The notes under the pieces: generated by a model
The model's input: only the letters and a program-made list of their open reading frames with translations
What the model was told of the DNA's origin: nothing
Databases searched by the model: none
Position numbers and translations under genes: made by a program
Shown here: one piece after another, positions 44,308-52,665 of the stretch
Layout: every line of letters begins with the position of its first letter
How positions within the stretch are numbered: position 1 is the stretch's first letter
From: Flavobacterium alvei
GTDB lineage: Bacteria > Bacteroidota > Bacteroidia > Flavobacteriales > Flavobacteriaceae
Direction of reading: 5' to 3'
Length of the DNA: 64,000 nt
NCBI RefSeq assembly: GCF_002920895.1
Contig: NZ_PQVG01000001.1
Coordinates: 496,001 to 560,000 of the forward strand

Positions 44308-46545
44308 CTATTTTATTGTTATTATAGCCTCTGCCATTTTTGGTGCACCCAATTCAAAACTTCTTTTCATCGGACTGGAACCACCTACATACATTTTGAA
44401 TTCCCCAGACTCAACAACTCTGGTTCCATCATTTTTAACGATTTCGAATGCTTTTGGTGTCAACTGGAATGAAACTTCTGTAGATTCTCCGGGTTCTAAT
44501 GTGATCCGTTTCATATTGATTAATTGAAAATTAGGCACTTCAACAGATGCTGCCAAATCCGAGACATACAACTGCACCACTTCATCTGATTTTACTTTGC
44601 CCGAATTAGTTACTTTGACCGAAACCACGAGATTGTCTTTTTTTGAAATTTTGGTTGAAGAAACTTTGACTTCACCATAAGTAAAATTGGTATAACTCAA
44701 TCCAAAACCAAACGGATATAATGGATCTACGTTCATATATTTATACGTTCTTCCTTTCATCGAATAATTTTCATAAGGAGGCAATTGATCCAAAGATTTT
44801 GGAAAGGTAACCGGCAATTTTCCCGAAGGTGATATTTTTCCGAAAATTATATCCGCCACGGCAGTTCCGCCTTCTTCACCGGGATACCAAACCAATAAAA
44901 CGGCATCGGCCAATTCCTGTACTTCTGCCAAATTCATTGGGCTTCCTCCTGTAACAACTGCAATTATGGGTTTTTTATTTTCGGGATTTTTGTCGGCCGA
45001 TTTTCTTAATTTCCTTAGATATTCGATTTGATTTTGAGGCAAATTATAATCCAGTCTGTCTCCAGCTGTTGGCGATGCAATTGATTCTCCTTCTTCTCCT
45101 TCAATCAATCCTGAAATCCCTAAAGCAACGATGGTCGCATCACTATTTGAGGCATTTCCAGTTGACCAATCTATTGGATTCACAGGGGCTTGATTTAGCA
45201 TTGTTCCCAAAGTATAATTCAATTGACTGGCTTTGTCAATTGCGCCTGCCACTCCTTCAAGAATAGTCACTAAATTGGGGTTTACACCATAATAATTTCC
45301 CAATAAAATGTCCGTATTTGTGGCATTGGGTCCCGTAACAAAATACTTTGAAAGGTCATTTTTCAGAGGTAAAATACCATTGTTTTTCAATAATACAATT
45401 CCTTTTTGTGCCACTTCCCTAGCTAGTTCTCGATGTGCTGCACTATTCACAACATTTGGAGAAATAGCATCATAAGGATTGCTACCCATTGTATCAAATA
45501 AACCTAGTTTAAATCTTGTTCGCAGTAAATTTGCTAATTGAACATCTATTTCTTTCTCTGTAATCAAGCCCTCTTTGACCGCTTGAGGTAATGCCTTGTA
45601 GGTATTTCCACAATTCAGGCTAACTCCGCTTTTCAACACTAAAACAGCAGCTTCCGCCTCAGTTTTTACAGTTCCGTGTCCACCTTTTTCTTTTGGAGTA
45701 TAAAAATCGTCAATCGCTCCACAATCGGTAACAATATGTCCTTTAAAATGCCATTGTTTTCTTAAAACATCTGTAATCAGGTATTTGTTGGCACAACAAG
45801 GCTCACCATCCGTACTATTATAAGCACACATTACCGATTCTACTTTGGCTTCGACCAAGGCTTGAAAAGCAGGCAAATAGGTTTCCCAAAGGTCTTTTTG
45901 TGTTACATCTGCATTAAACTCGTGACGCAATTTTTCGGGACCGCTATGTACAGCAAAGTGTTTGGCACAAGCTGCCGTCTTTAAATAATTCGAATTATCT
46001 CCTTGCAATCCTTTTACGAAAGCCGTTCCAATAGTGGCTGTCAAAAAAGGATCTTCTCCATACGTTTCCTGACCACGACCCCATCTTGGATCTCTAAAAA
46101 TATTGATATTGGGCGTCCAAAAAGTCAACCCACCGTATTGTTTATTGTAGCCTTTTGCTTTTGCTGCGTTGTGCATCGCTCTAGCTTCGTCGGAAATCGC
46201 AGTCGAAACTCTAAATGCCAGATCACTATCAAATGTGGCTCCCAGTCCAATTGCCTGCGGAAAAACGGTAGCAATTCCGGAACGACCTACACCGTGAAGT
46301 GCTTCATTCCAATAACTATAAGGAGGGATTCCCAAACGCTCTATTGCTGGAGTATTGTTCATCATTTGATTTGCTTTTTCCTCCAAAGTTAATCTTGATA
46401 TTAAATCTTGAATTCTAGCATCAATAGATAATGAACTATCGTTAAATGGAAATTTTTCATTTTTTTCAACAACGTCCTGACTCTTACAGTAAAGTGTTGA
46501 AATCAACAATAAGAAAAACACAGTATTTTTCAAAACTACATTCAT
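44308..46545 (-). CDS. GH3 beta-xylosidase-like glycosidase, exported
   Basis: The 745-residue protein has a signal peptide (possible lipobox STLYC, Cys20), the GH3 TIM barrel (SRLTLEEKANQMMNNTPAIERLGIPPYSYWNEALHGVGR), the nucleophile Asp274 in VTDCGAIDDF, the alpha/beta sandwich (GIVLLKNNGILPL) and a C-terminal fibronectin-III-like domain (YTNFTYGEVKVSS, VQLYVSDLAASVE). NEALHG is typical of the xylosidase/arabinosidase group of GH3. The ATG at 46545 is preferred for its cleaner signal peptide; one at 46569 would add eight residues. It releases xylose from xylo-oligosaccharides, probably in the periplasm. A LacI-type operator covers its predicted transcription start. Confidence 0.9.
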   Translation of the reverse strand: MNVVLKNTVFFLLLISTLYCKSQDVVEKNEKFPFNDSSLSIDARIQDLISRLTLEEKANQMMNNTPAIERLGIPPYSYWNEALHGVGRSGIATVFPQAIGLGATFDSDLAFRVSTAISDEARAMHNAAKAKGYNKQYGGLTFWTPNINIFRDPRWGRGQETYGEDPFLTATIGTAFVKGLQGDNSNYLKTAACAKHFAVHSGPEKLRHEFNADVTQKDLWETYLPAFQALVEAKVESVMCAYNSTDGEPCCANKYLITDVLRKQWHFKGHIVTDCGAIDDFYTPKEKGGHGTVKTEAEAAVLVLKSGVSLNCGNTYKALPQAVKEGLITEKEIDVQLANLLRTRFKLGLFDTMGSNPYDAISPNVVNSAAHRELAREVAQKGIVLLKNNGILPLKNDLSKYFVTGPNATNTDILLGNYYGVNPNLVTILEGVAGAIDKASQLNYTLGTMLNQAPVNPIDWSTGNASNSDATIVALGISGLIEGEEGESIASPTAGDRLDYNLPQNQIEYLRKLRKSADKNPENKKPIIAVVTGGSPMNLAEVQELADAVLLVWYPGEEGGTAVADIIFGKISPSGKLPVTFPKSLDQLPPYENYSMKGRTYKYMNVDPLYPFGFGLSYTNFTYGEVKVSSTKISKKDNLVVSVKVTNSGKVKSDEVVQLYVSDLAASVEVPNFQLINMKRITLEPGESTEVSFQLTPKAFEIVKNDGTRVVESGEFKMYVGGSSPMKRSFELGAPKMAEAIITIK

Positions 46546-46638
46546 GTTTAGGTATTTATTGATTTTCATCTAATATTTTACGAATATAAAAAATTAGGCG
46601 AAAAAATTTTTTATTATACTTGAATTATATACTTTTAC

Positions 46639-46650
46639 GCAACCGATTGC
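46639..46650. promoter_or_regulatory. LacI-type operator, site 4, at the GH3/GH67 divergent promoter
   Basis: GCAACCGATTGC has perfect GCAA/TTGC half-sites around CG. It touches the leftward -7 box (46650-46657) and would overlie the start point of the GH3 transcript. Confidence 0.65.
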
Positions 46651-46657
46651 AAATATA
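46650..46657 (-). promoter_or_regulatory. -7 box of the GH3-esterase operon
   Basis: The minus strand reads TATATTTG, matching TANNTTTG, about 105 bases before the GH3 start codon. No -33 element is clear. A weaker rightward box TGAATTTG (46740-46747) may serve GH67. Confidence 0.5.
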
Positions 46658-46772
46658 ATTAAAAAACAAATAAATTAGTAATCACAAGAAAAAAGTGTTT
46701 CTTGAAAAAAGAATACTTTAATTTTTACTTTCAAAAAAATGAATTTGCCTAAAGGATAACTAACAACAAAAT

Positions 46773-48941
46773 ATGAGTCGCTTAACCTATGTCTTTTCTT
46801 TATTTCTAATACCCTTGTTGCTGTTTTGTATAAATTCATCAGCACAAGCAGATTATAAATTATGGCTTCAGTACAAAAAAATTCAAGATTCAAAATTAGC
46901 ATCAGAATACAAATCTAAAATCAATGGAATTTTTGCTTTAGGCAATTCTGCAACAATTCAAGCCACATCAAAAGAGTTGCAATCAGGACTTTCCAGTTTA
47001 TTGGATACTAAAATTCAAACGCAACAAGATATTAACGGCGAAAACACGTTGGTTTTTGGCTCTAAATCTTCTTTAAATGAAGACATAATTAAAAATCTAA
47101 AAAATGAATTGGATCAAGTTAATAACGAAGGCTACCTTATTAAAACTTTTTCACTGAACAACAAAAATCACATTCTGATTACTGGGAATACCGACATTGG
47201 CGTTTTATATGGTGTGTTTAATTTTTTAAAATTACTTCAAACCAACAAATCTATCGAAAATTTAAACATAGTAGATTCTCCAAAAATAAATGTTCGAATG
47301 CTGAATCATTGGGATAATCTCAACGGAACTGTTGAACGTGGTTATGCTGGTTCATCTCTTTGGAATTGGCAAAAACTGCCTGATTTTATTGATCAACGCT
47401 ACATTGATTATGCTCGTGCCAATGCTTCCATCGGCATCAACGGAACGGTTTTGAATAATGTAAATGCCAATGCTTTAATATTGACTCCTCAATATTTAGA
47501 AAAAGTTGAAGCTTTAGCAAACACCTTTAGACCTTATGGAATCAAAGTGTATTTAACAGCTAGATTCTCGGCTCCAATAGAAATTGGCGGATTAAAAACT
47601 GCCGACCCATATAATGCAGAAGTCAAAAATTGGTGGAAAGAAAAAGCAAGAGAAATTTACAAAAGAATACCTGATTTTGGCGGATTCTTGGTCAAAGCCA
47701 ATTCAGAAGGACAACCTGGCCCACAAAATTACAAACGAAATCACGTTGACGGCGCTAATATGCTGGCCGATGCCCTTGCCCCTTTTGGCGGAATTGTAAT
47801 GTGGCGTGCCTTTGTATATTCTGAACACGATGTGAATGATAGAGCCAAGCAAGCCTATAGCGAATTTGTTCCTTATGACGGACAATTTAGAGATAACGTG
47901 ATTGTTCAGGTCAAAAATGGCGCAATAGATTTTCAACCTCGAGAACCTTTTCACCCAATGTTTGGCGCAATGCCCAAAACGCCTTTGATGATGGAATTTC
48001 AAATTACCCAAGAATATTTAGGCTTTAGTTCACATTTGGTGTATTTGCCTAAATTATATCAAGAAGTATTAGAATCTGATACTTATAGCAAAGGAAAAGG
48101 TTCTACTGTTGCCAAAATAATTGATGGTTCATTAGACAATCATAAACTTACAGGAATAGCTGGAGTGGCAAATATTGGCAGCGATATCAATTGGACAGGA
48201 CATCCTTTTGCACAAGCCAATTGGTACGGTTTTGGTCGATTGGCTTGGAATCCTCATTTAGATTCAGAAACTATCGCCGATGAATGGTTGAGAATGACTT
48301 TTTCTAACGATGAAACCTTTGTGAATCCTATCAAAGAAATGATGCTAAAATCAAGAGAAGCAGTTGTCAATTATATGACACCATTCGGATTGCATCACAT
48401 TATGGATACAGGGCATCATTATGGGCCTGGACCTTGGGTAAGCAATCTATCCCGACCTGAATGGAATCCTACTTATTATCATAAAGCCGATAAAAACGGA
48501 ATAGGTTTTGACCGTTCTAAAACCGGAAGCAATGCCACAGCTCAATATAATCAAGAAGTAGCTCAAGTATTTAACGATGTAAAAACTTGTCCCGAAAAAG
48601 ACTTGTTGTGGTTTCATCATTTGTCTTGGGATTATAAATTGAAAAATGGTCAAACCCTTTGGAATGGAATGGCTCTAAAATACCAAGAAGGCGTTGATGA
48701 AGTGGCTACAATGCAAACGACTTGGAAAAAAATGGGCAATTATGTGGACAAAACCCGATTTAAGGAAGTTCAAATGCTTTTGAACATACAATACAAAGAA
48801 GCCAAATGGTGGCGAGATGCTTGCCTGTTGTATTTTCAACAATTTTCAGGAAAGGAATTGCCCAAAGGAGTGGAGAAACCAACACAAACTTTGGAATATT
48901 TTGAATCTCTAAAATTCCCATTTGCACCCGGAAATAATTAA
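46773..48941 (+). CDS. GH67 alpha-glucuronidase, exported
   Basis: The 722-residue protein has a signal peptide (about 1-25, ending SSAQ), the N-terminal beta-sandwich domain, and the GH67 TIM barrel with GFLVKANSEGQPGP (acid Glu312) and IDFQPREPFHP (Asp386) followed by MMEFQITQEYLG, which together supply the catalytic bases. A long helical C-terminal domain follows. GH67 enzymes remove 4-O-methylglucuronic acid or glucuronic acid from the non-reducing end of aldouronic acids made by GH10 xylanases. Fittingly, a GH10 gene follows 14 bases later. It is the first gene of the rightward enzyme operon and probably acts in the periplasm. Confidence 0.95.
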   Translation: MSRLTYVFSLFLIPLLLFCINSSAQADYKLWLQYKKIQDSKLASEYKSKINGIFALGNSATIQATSKELQSGLSSLLDTKIQTQQDINGENTLVFGSKSSLNEDIIKNLKNELDQVNNEGYLIKTFSLNNKNHILITGNTDIGVLYGVFNFLKLLQTNKSIENLNIVDSPKINVRMLNHWDNLNGTVERGYAGSSLWNWQKLPDFIDQRYIDYARANASIGINGTVLNNVNANALILTPQYLEKVEALANTFRPYGIKVYLTARFSAPIEIGGLKTADPYNAEVKNWWKEKAREIYKRIPDFGGFLVKANSEGQPGPQNYKRNHVDGANMLADALAPFGGIVMWRAFVYSEHDVNDRAKQAYSEFVPYDGQFRDNVIVQVKNGAIDFQPREPFHPMFGAMPKTPLMMEFQITQEYLGFSSHLVYLPKLYQEVLESDTYSKGKGSTVAKIIDGSLDNHKLTGIAGVANIGSDINWTGHPFAQANWYGFGRLAWNPHLDSETIADEWLRMTFSNDETFVNPIKEMMLKSREAVVNYMTPFGLHHIMDTGHHYGPGPWVSNLSRPEWNPTYYHKADKNGIGFDRSKTGSNATAQYNQEVAQVFNDVKTCPEKDLLWFHHLSWDYKLKNGQTLWNGMALKYQEGVDEVATMQTTWKKMGNYVDKTRFKEVQMLLNIQYKEAKWWRDACLLYFQQFSGKELPKGVEKPTQTLEYFESLKFPFAPGNN

Positions 48942-48955
48942 AAAAATAACTAAAA

Positions 48956-50068
48956 ATGAATATCGCTAAACCACTCGTATTACTATCGGCAATGCTTCTA
49001 ATAAGTAGTTGCAATTCGATACCCAAAAATTCAGGAGCAAGCCTTTCGCTAAAAAATACTTATAAAAAAGATTTTTACATCGGAGCTGCGTTAGACACCA
49101 ATCAAATAAAGGAAACAGACCCAATGGTGACCGATTTGATTGCAAAAGAATTCAATAGCATCACTGCCGAAAACTGTATGAAATCTATGTATGTTCATCC
49201 TGAAAAAGGCAAATTTGATTTCAAAATGAGTGATCAATTTGTTGCATTTGGAGAAAAAAACAAAATGCTCATTCACGGACATACCTTGATTTGGCACAGC
49301 CAATTAGCCCCTTGGATGGCTCAAATAAAAGACAGTGTTACTATGGCAGAAGCGATGACAAATCATATTAGTACTATTGTTGAAAAATACAAAGGAAGAA
49401 TAAATTCTTGGGATGTGGTCAACGAAGCATTAAACGAAGATGGCACTTTAAGAAAAACAGTTTTTCTAGACACTTACGGAAAAGACTATTTGAGTTTTGC
49501 TTTTAAATTAGCTGCCAAAGCTGACCCAAAAACAGATTTATATTATAATGATTATAACTTATGTAATGCAAAAAAACGAAAAGGCGCGGTAGAATTGGTG
49601 AAAAATCTTCAAAAAAATGGGGCAAAAATCGACGGCGTTGGAGAACAAGCCCATTGGAATTTAACCTCTCCGTCGTTGGACGAAATAGAGAAAACTATTC
49701 TTGATTTTGCTGCACTTAGCGTTAAAGTTTCATTCACTGAATTCGACATTAGTGTATTGCCAAATCCTTGGGATATTGTTGGGGCCGATGTCAATCAAAG
49801 AGCTGAAGCGAGCGAAAAAATGAATCCGTACCCAAATGGTCTTCCCGAAGCTATTCAAATTCAATTGGCTGCCCGTTATGAAGCCATTTTTAAATTATTT
49901 TTAAAACACCAAGACAAAATAGACAGAGTTACTTTTTGGGGAGTAAATGACAAACAATCTTGGCTAAATGACTGGCCAATAAAAGGAAGAACTAATTTTC
50001 CGCTTCTTTTTGATCGTGAATCTAAACCCAAAAAAGCCTATTATAGCTTATTAAGTTTAAAAAAATAA
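48956..50068 (+). CDS. GH10 endo-1,4-beta-xylanase, lipoprotein
   Basis: The 370-residue protein has a lipoprotein signal (Cys19 in LLISSCNSI) and a single uninterrupted GH10 TIM barrel. The acid/base is Glu157 in WDVVNEAL and the nucleophile Glu262 in FTEFDIS; HGHTLIWHSQLAPW and YYNDYNL are typical. It cuts the beta-1,4-xylan backbone, leaving products that suit the GH67 enzyme encoded just upstream. Unlike the GH10 at 62001, it has no inserted CBM and no acidic tract right after the lipid Cys, so it is more likely periplasmic and acts on imported xylo-oligosaccharides. Confidence 0.94.
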   Translation: MNIAKPLVLLSAMLLISSCNSIPKNSGASLSLKNTYKKDFYIGAALDTNQIKETDPMVTDLIAKEFNSITAENCMKSMYVHPEKGKFDFKMSDQFVAFGEKNKMLIHGHTLIWHSQLAPWMAQIKDSVTMAEAMTNHISTIVEKYKGRINSWDVVNEALNEDGTLRKTVFLDTYGKDYLSFAFKLAAKADPKTDLYYNDYNLCNAKKRKGAVELVKNLQKNGAKIDGVGEQAHWNLTSPSLDEIEKTILDFAALSVKVSFTEFDISVLPNPWDIVGADVNQRAEASEKMNPYPNGLPEAIQIQLAARYEAIFKLFLKHQDKIDRVTFWGVNDKQSWLNDWPIKGRTNFPLLFDRESKPKKAYYSLLSLKK

Positions 50069-50147
50069 TTTTTTGATTGAACCTAAACTAAAAACCTGAG
50101 CCTAAAAACTAAAACCGTTTAATGTCTCAAAATAAATTAATACAAAA

Positions 50148-51581
50148 ATGAATTCAGCTTCACAAAAATTATCAGTAAAAGAAAAGATTGGATACAGCCT
50201 TGGCGACCTAGCTGCCAACTTAGTTTTCCAAACATTGATGACTTATCTCGCTTATTTCTATACCGATATATATGGATTATCGCCTGCACATTCTTCAATA
50301 ATAATGCTCGTGGTTGGTTTAATCGCGGCCTTTATTTTCAACCCAATTATTGGAGCTATTGCCGACAGAACCAACTCAAAATGGGGGAAATTTCGCCCTT
50401 GGATTTTATGGACAGCAGTTCCACTAGGAGTTATTGCTTTGTTAGCTTTTACAACTCCCAATTTCTCCTATCAAGGAAAAGTTATTTATGCCGTTGTAAC
50501 TTATTCGTTGCTACTGATGTTGTATGCTGCTAATAATTTGCCTTATTCTGCTTTGAGTGGCGTGATTACTGGAGATATGTCTGAAAGAAACAGTTTGTCG
50601 TCTTATCGATTTGTGGCCGTTATGTTTGCCCAATTCTTTGTACAAGTTTTTATGCTCGCCATCATTAAAAGTGCTGGAAACGGAGACAAAGCCGTAGGGA
50701 TTGAAAAGGTAATGACCGTTTTGGCCATCGTTGGAACTATTATGCTACTGATTACTTTTTTGACTACCAAAGAACGTATTGTCCCAAAACCTGAACAAAA
50801 ATCTAGTGTGAAGGAAGATTTAGGCGATTTAGTCAAAAACAAACCTTGGTTGATTATGCTTACACTTACATTGCTAGCATTCATAACATTAGCAATGAAA
50901 GGCGGTTCTTATGTCTATTATTTCGAAAACTATGTTGATAAAACGCAATTAGCCATTTTTATTCAACCCATATTAGATTTTCTTTCCAACATCGGAATGA
51001 ATCCATTTGGTAACGACCCCATCTCGGCTGGTTTTGGATTGTTTAATGCGGGTGGGATTATTTTTATGATTGTTGGAATTACATTATCTAAAAATTTGGC
51101 CGACAAATATGGCAAAAGAAACGTATTTCAACTATTTCTTTTAATCTCAACCTTTTTTATCATAGCCTTTTATTTTTTTGCTCCAAAATCAATTGCATTA
51201 ATGTTCTTTTCACAAATTCTTCACGGATTTTTCTACGGCATTACCATTCCACTTCTTTGGGCTATGATTGCTGATGTAGCTGATTATTCTGAATGGAAAA
51301 CCAATCGCCGTGCTACAGCAATTATTTTTTCGGCAATGATGGTTGGATTAAAAGCAGGATTGAGTATTGGAGGTGCCTTGACAACATCAATTTTGGGGCA
51401 TTTTGACTATGCTCCTAATTCATTAATCCAGTCAGAAAATGCCATAAACGGAATCAAATTATTAATAAGCATTTTCCCTGCAATCCCTTTTTTAATTGGA
51501 GTTGGGCTACTATTTTTCTATGAAATTAATAAAAAAATGGAAGTGCAAATCGAATCAGATTTAAAACAAAGAAGAGCTTAA
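50148..51581 (+). CDS. GPH-family sugar:cation symporter (MFS), xylan locus
   Basis: The 477-residue membrane protein has about 12 helices and GPH signatures: VKEKIGYSLGDLAANLVFQ, IGAIADRTNSKWGKFRPWILW, YAANNLPYSALSGVI and ADVADYSEWKTNRRATAI. An extra stretch between helices (about 260-300, DKTQLAIFIQPILDFLSNIG) is absent from the arabinan-locus paralogue. It imports xylosides or xylo-oligosaccharides across the inner membrane with a cation. The next gene, 29 bases downstream, is a signal-less GH43, which suggests import followed by cytoplasmic cleavage. Confidence 0.92.
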   Translation: MNSASQKLSVKEKIGYSLGDLAANLVFQTLMTYLAYFYTDIYGLSPAHSSIIMLVVGLIAAFIFNPIIGAIADRTNSKWGKFRPWILWTAVPLGVIALLAFTTPNFSYQGKVIYAVVTYSLLLMLYAANNLPYSALSGVITGDMSERNSLSSYRFVAVMFAQFFVQVFMLAIIKSAGNGDKAVGIEKVMTVLAIVGTIMLLITFLTTKERIVPKPEQKSSVKEDLGDLVKNKPWLIMLTLTLLAFITLAMKGGSYVYYFENYVDKTQLAIFIQPILDFLSNIGMNPFGNDPISAGFGLFNAGGIIFMIVGITLSKNLADKYGKRNVFQLFLLISTFFIIAFYFFAPKSIALMFFSQILHGFFYGITIPLLWAMIADVADYSEWKTNRRATAIIFSAMMVGLKAGLSIGGALTTSILGHFDYAPNSLIQSENAINGIKLLISIFPAIPFLIGVGLLFFYEINKKMEVQIESDLKQRRA

Positions 51582-51610
51582 CTATTTTACAATAAATTAA
51601 AAATACTATC

Positions 51611-52633
51611 ATGTCTAAAGAAAGCATCGAACATATTGATTTTGAAAAAATTAACCAAAAAGCCATTTCTCAACCTCTAGTATCACATATATATACCGCA
51701 GATCCCTCTGCTCACGTATTTGATGGCAAAATATACATTTATCCCTCACACGATATTGATGCAGGAATTCCATTTAATGACAATGGAGATCATTTTGGTA
51801 TGGAAGACTATCACGTTCTTTCAATGGAAAATGTAAATGCTCCAACGATTGATAATGGTGTTGCGCTGCATGTTGATGATGTTGCTTGGGCTGAACGCCA
51901 AATGTGGGCTCCTGATGCTGCATACAAAGACGGAATATACTATTTGTATTTTCCTGCCAAACGTGCTAATGGAATTTTCCAAATTGGGGTAGCCATCAGT
52001 AATTCTCCAACTGGACCATTTATTCCAGAACCAGAAGCTATTATAGGAAGTTATTCCATAGATCCCGCTGTTTTTGAAGATGAAGATGGCACACATTATA
52101 TCTATTTTGGAGGTATTTGGGGGGGGCAACTTCAAAAATACCGCAACAACCAATATTCAGATTCTAATGAAGAACCTTTAGCTAACGAACCTGCCTTAGG
52201 TCCAATTGTTGCTCGCATTTCTGTTAATATGAAACAATTTGCCCAAGAACCAAAAGAAATCAAAATCCTTGATGAAAATGGAGAGGTTTTATTAGCTGGA
52301 GATAATAATCGCCGCTTTTTTGAAGCTTCTTGGATGCATAAATACAACGGGAAGTATTATTTTTCCTATTCAACTGGTGATACACACTTTATTTGCTATG
52401 CCACTGGAGATAATCCTTATGGCCCATTTACTTATCAAGGAAGAATTCTAAATCCAGTAATTGGTTGGACATCGCATCATTCTATTTGTAAAGTAGATGA
52501 AAAATGGTATTTATTTTATCACGATTCCAGTTTGTCAAAAGGTGTGACTCATCTAAGATCTATTAAAGTTACTGAAATCACTTATAATGAAGATGGTTCA
52601 ATAATTACTATCAATCCGTATCGAGAAATTTAA
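51611..52633 (+). CDS. GH43 beta-xylosidase/arabinofuranosidase-like enzyme (GH43_1-like), cytoplasmic
   Basis: The 340-residue protein lacks a signal peptide. It is a GH43 propeller with base Asp31 (TADPSAHVF), helper Asp151 (SIDPAVFED) and acid Glu238 (FFEASWMHKY). IYIYPSHDIDAGIPFNDNG, RQMWAPDAAYKDGIYYLYFPAK, FGGIWGGQLQKY and WTSHHSICKVDEKWYLFYHDS match the GH43_1-like group seen in Bacteroidota xylan loci. It would cut imported xylo-oligosaccharides or remove arabinose in the cytoplasm. The codons for IWGGQ contain a run of eight G (52119-52126), unusual in this AT-rich DNA and a possible slippage site; the frame is intact here. Confidence 0.88.
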   Translation: MSKESIEHIDFEKINQKAISQPLVSHIYTADPSAHVFDGKIYIYPSHDIDAGIPFNDNGDHFGMEDYHVLSMENVNAPTIDNGVALHVDDVAWAERQMWAPDAAYKDGIYYLYFPAKRANGIFQIGVAISNSPTGPFIPEPEAIIGSYSIDPAVFEDEDGTHYIYFGGIWGGQLQKYRNNQYSDSNEEPLANEPALGPIVARISVNMKQFAQEPKEIKILDENGEVLLAGDNNRRFFEASWMHKYNGKYYFSYSTGDTHFICYATGDNPYGPFTYQGRILNPVIGWTSHHSICKVDEKWYLFYHDSSLSKGVTHLRSIKVTEITYNEDGSIITINPYREI

Positions 52634-52665
52634 TTCTGTTTACAAGATTTTATTCCTAATAAAGC

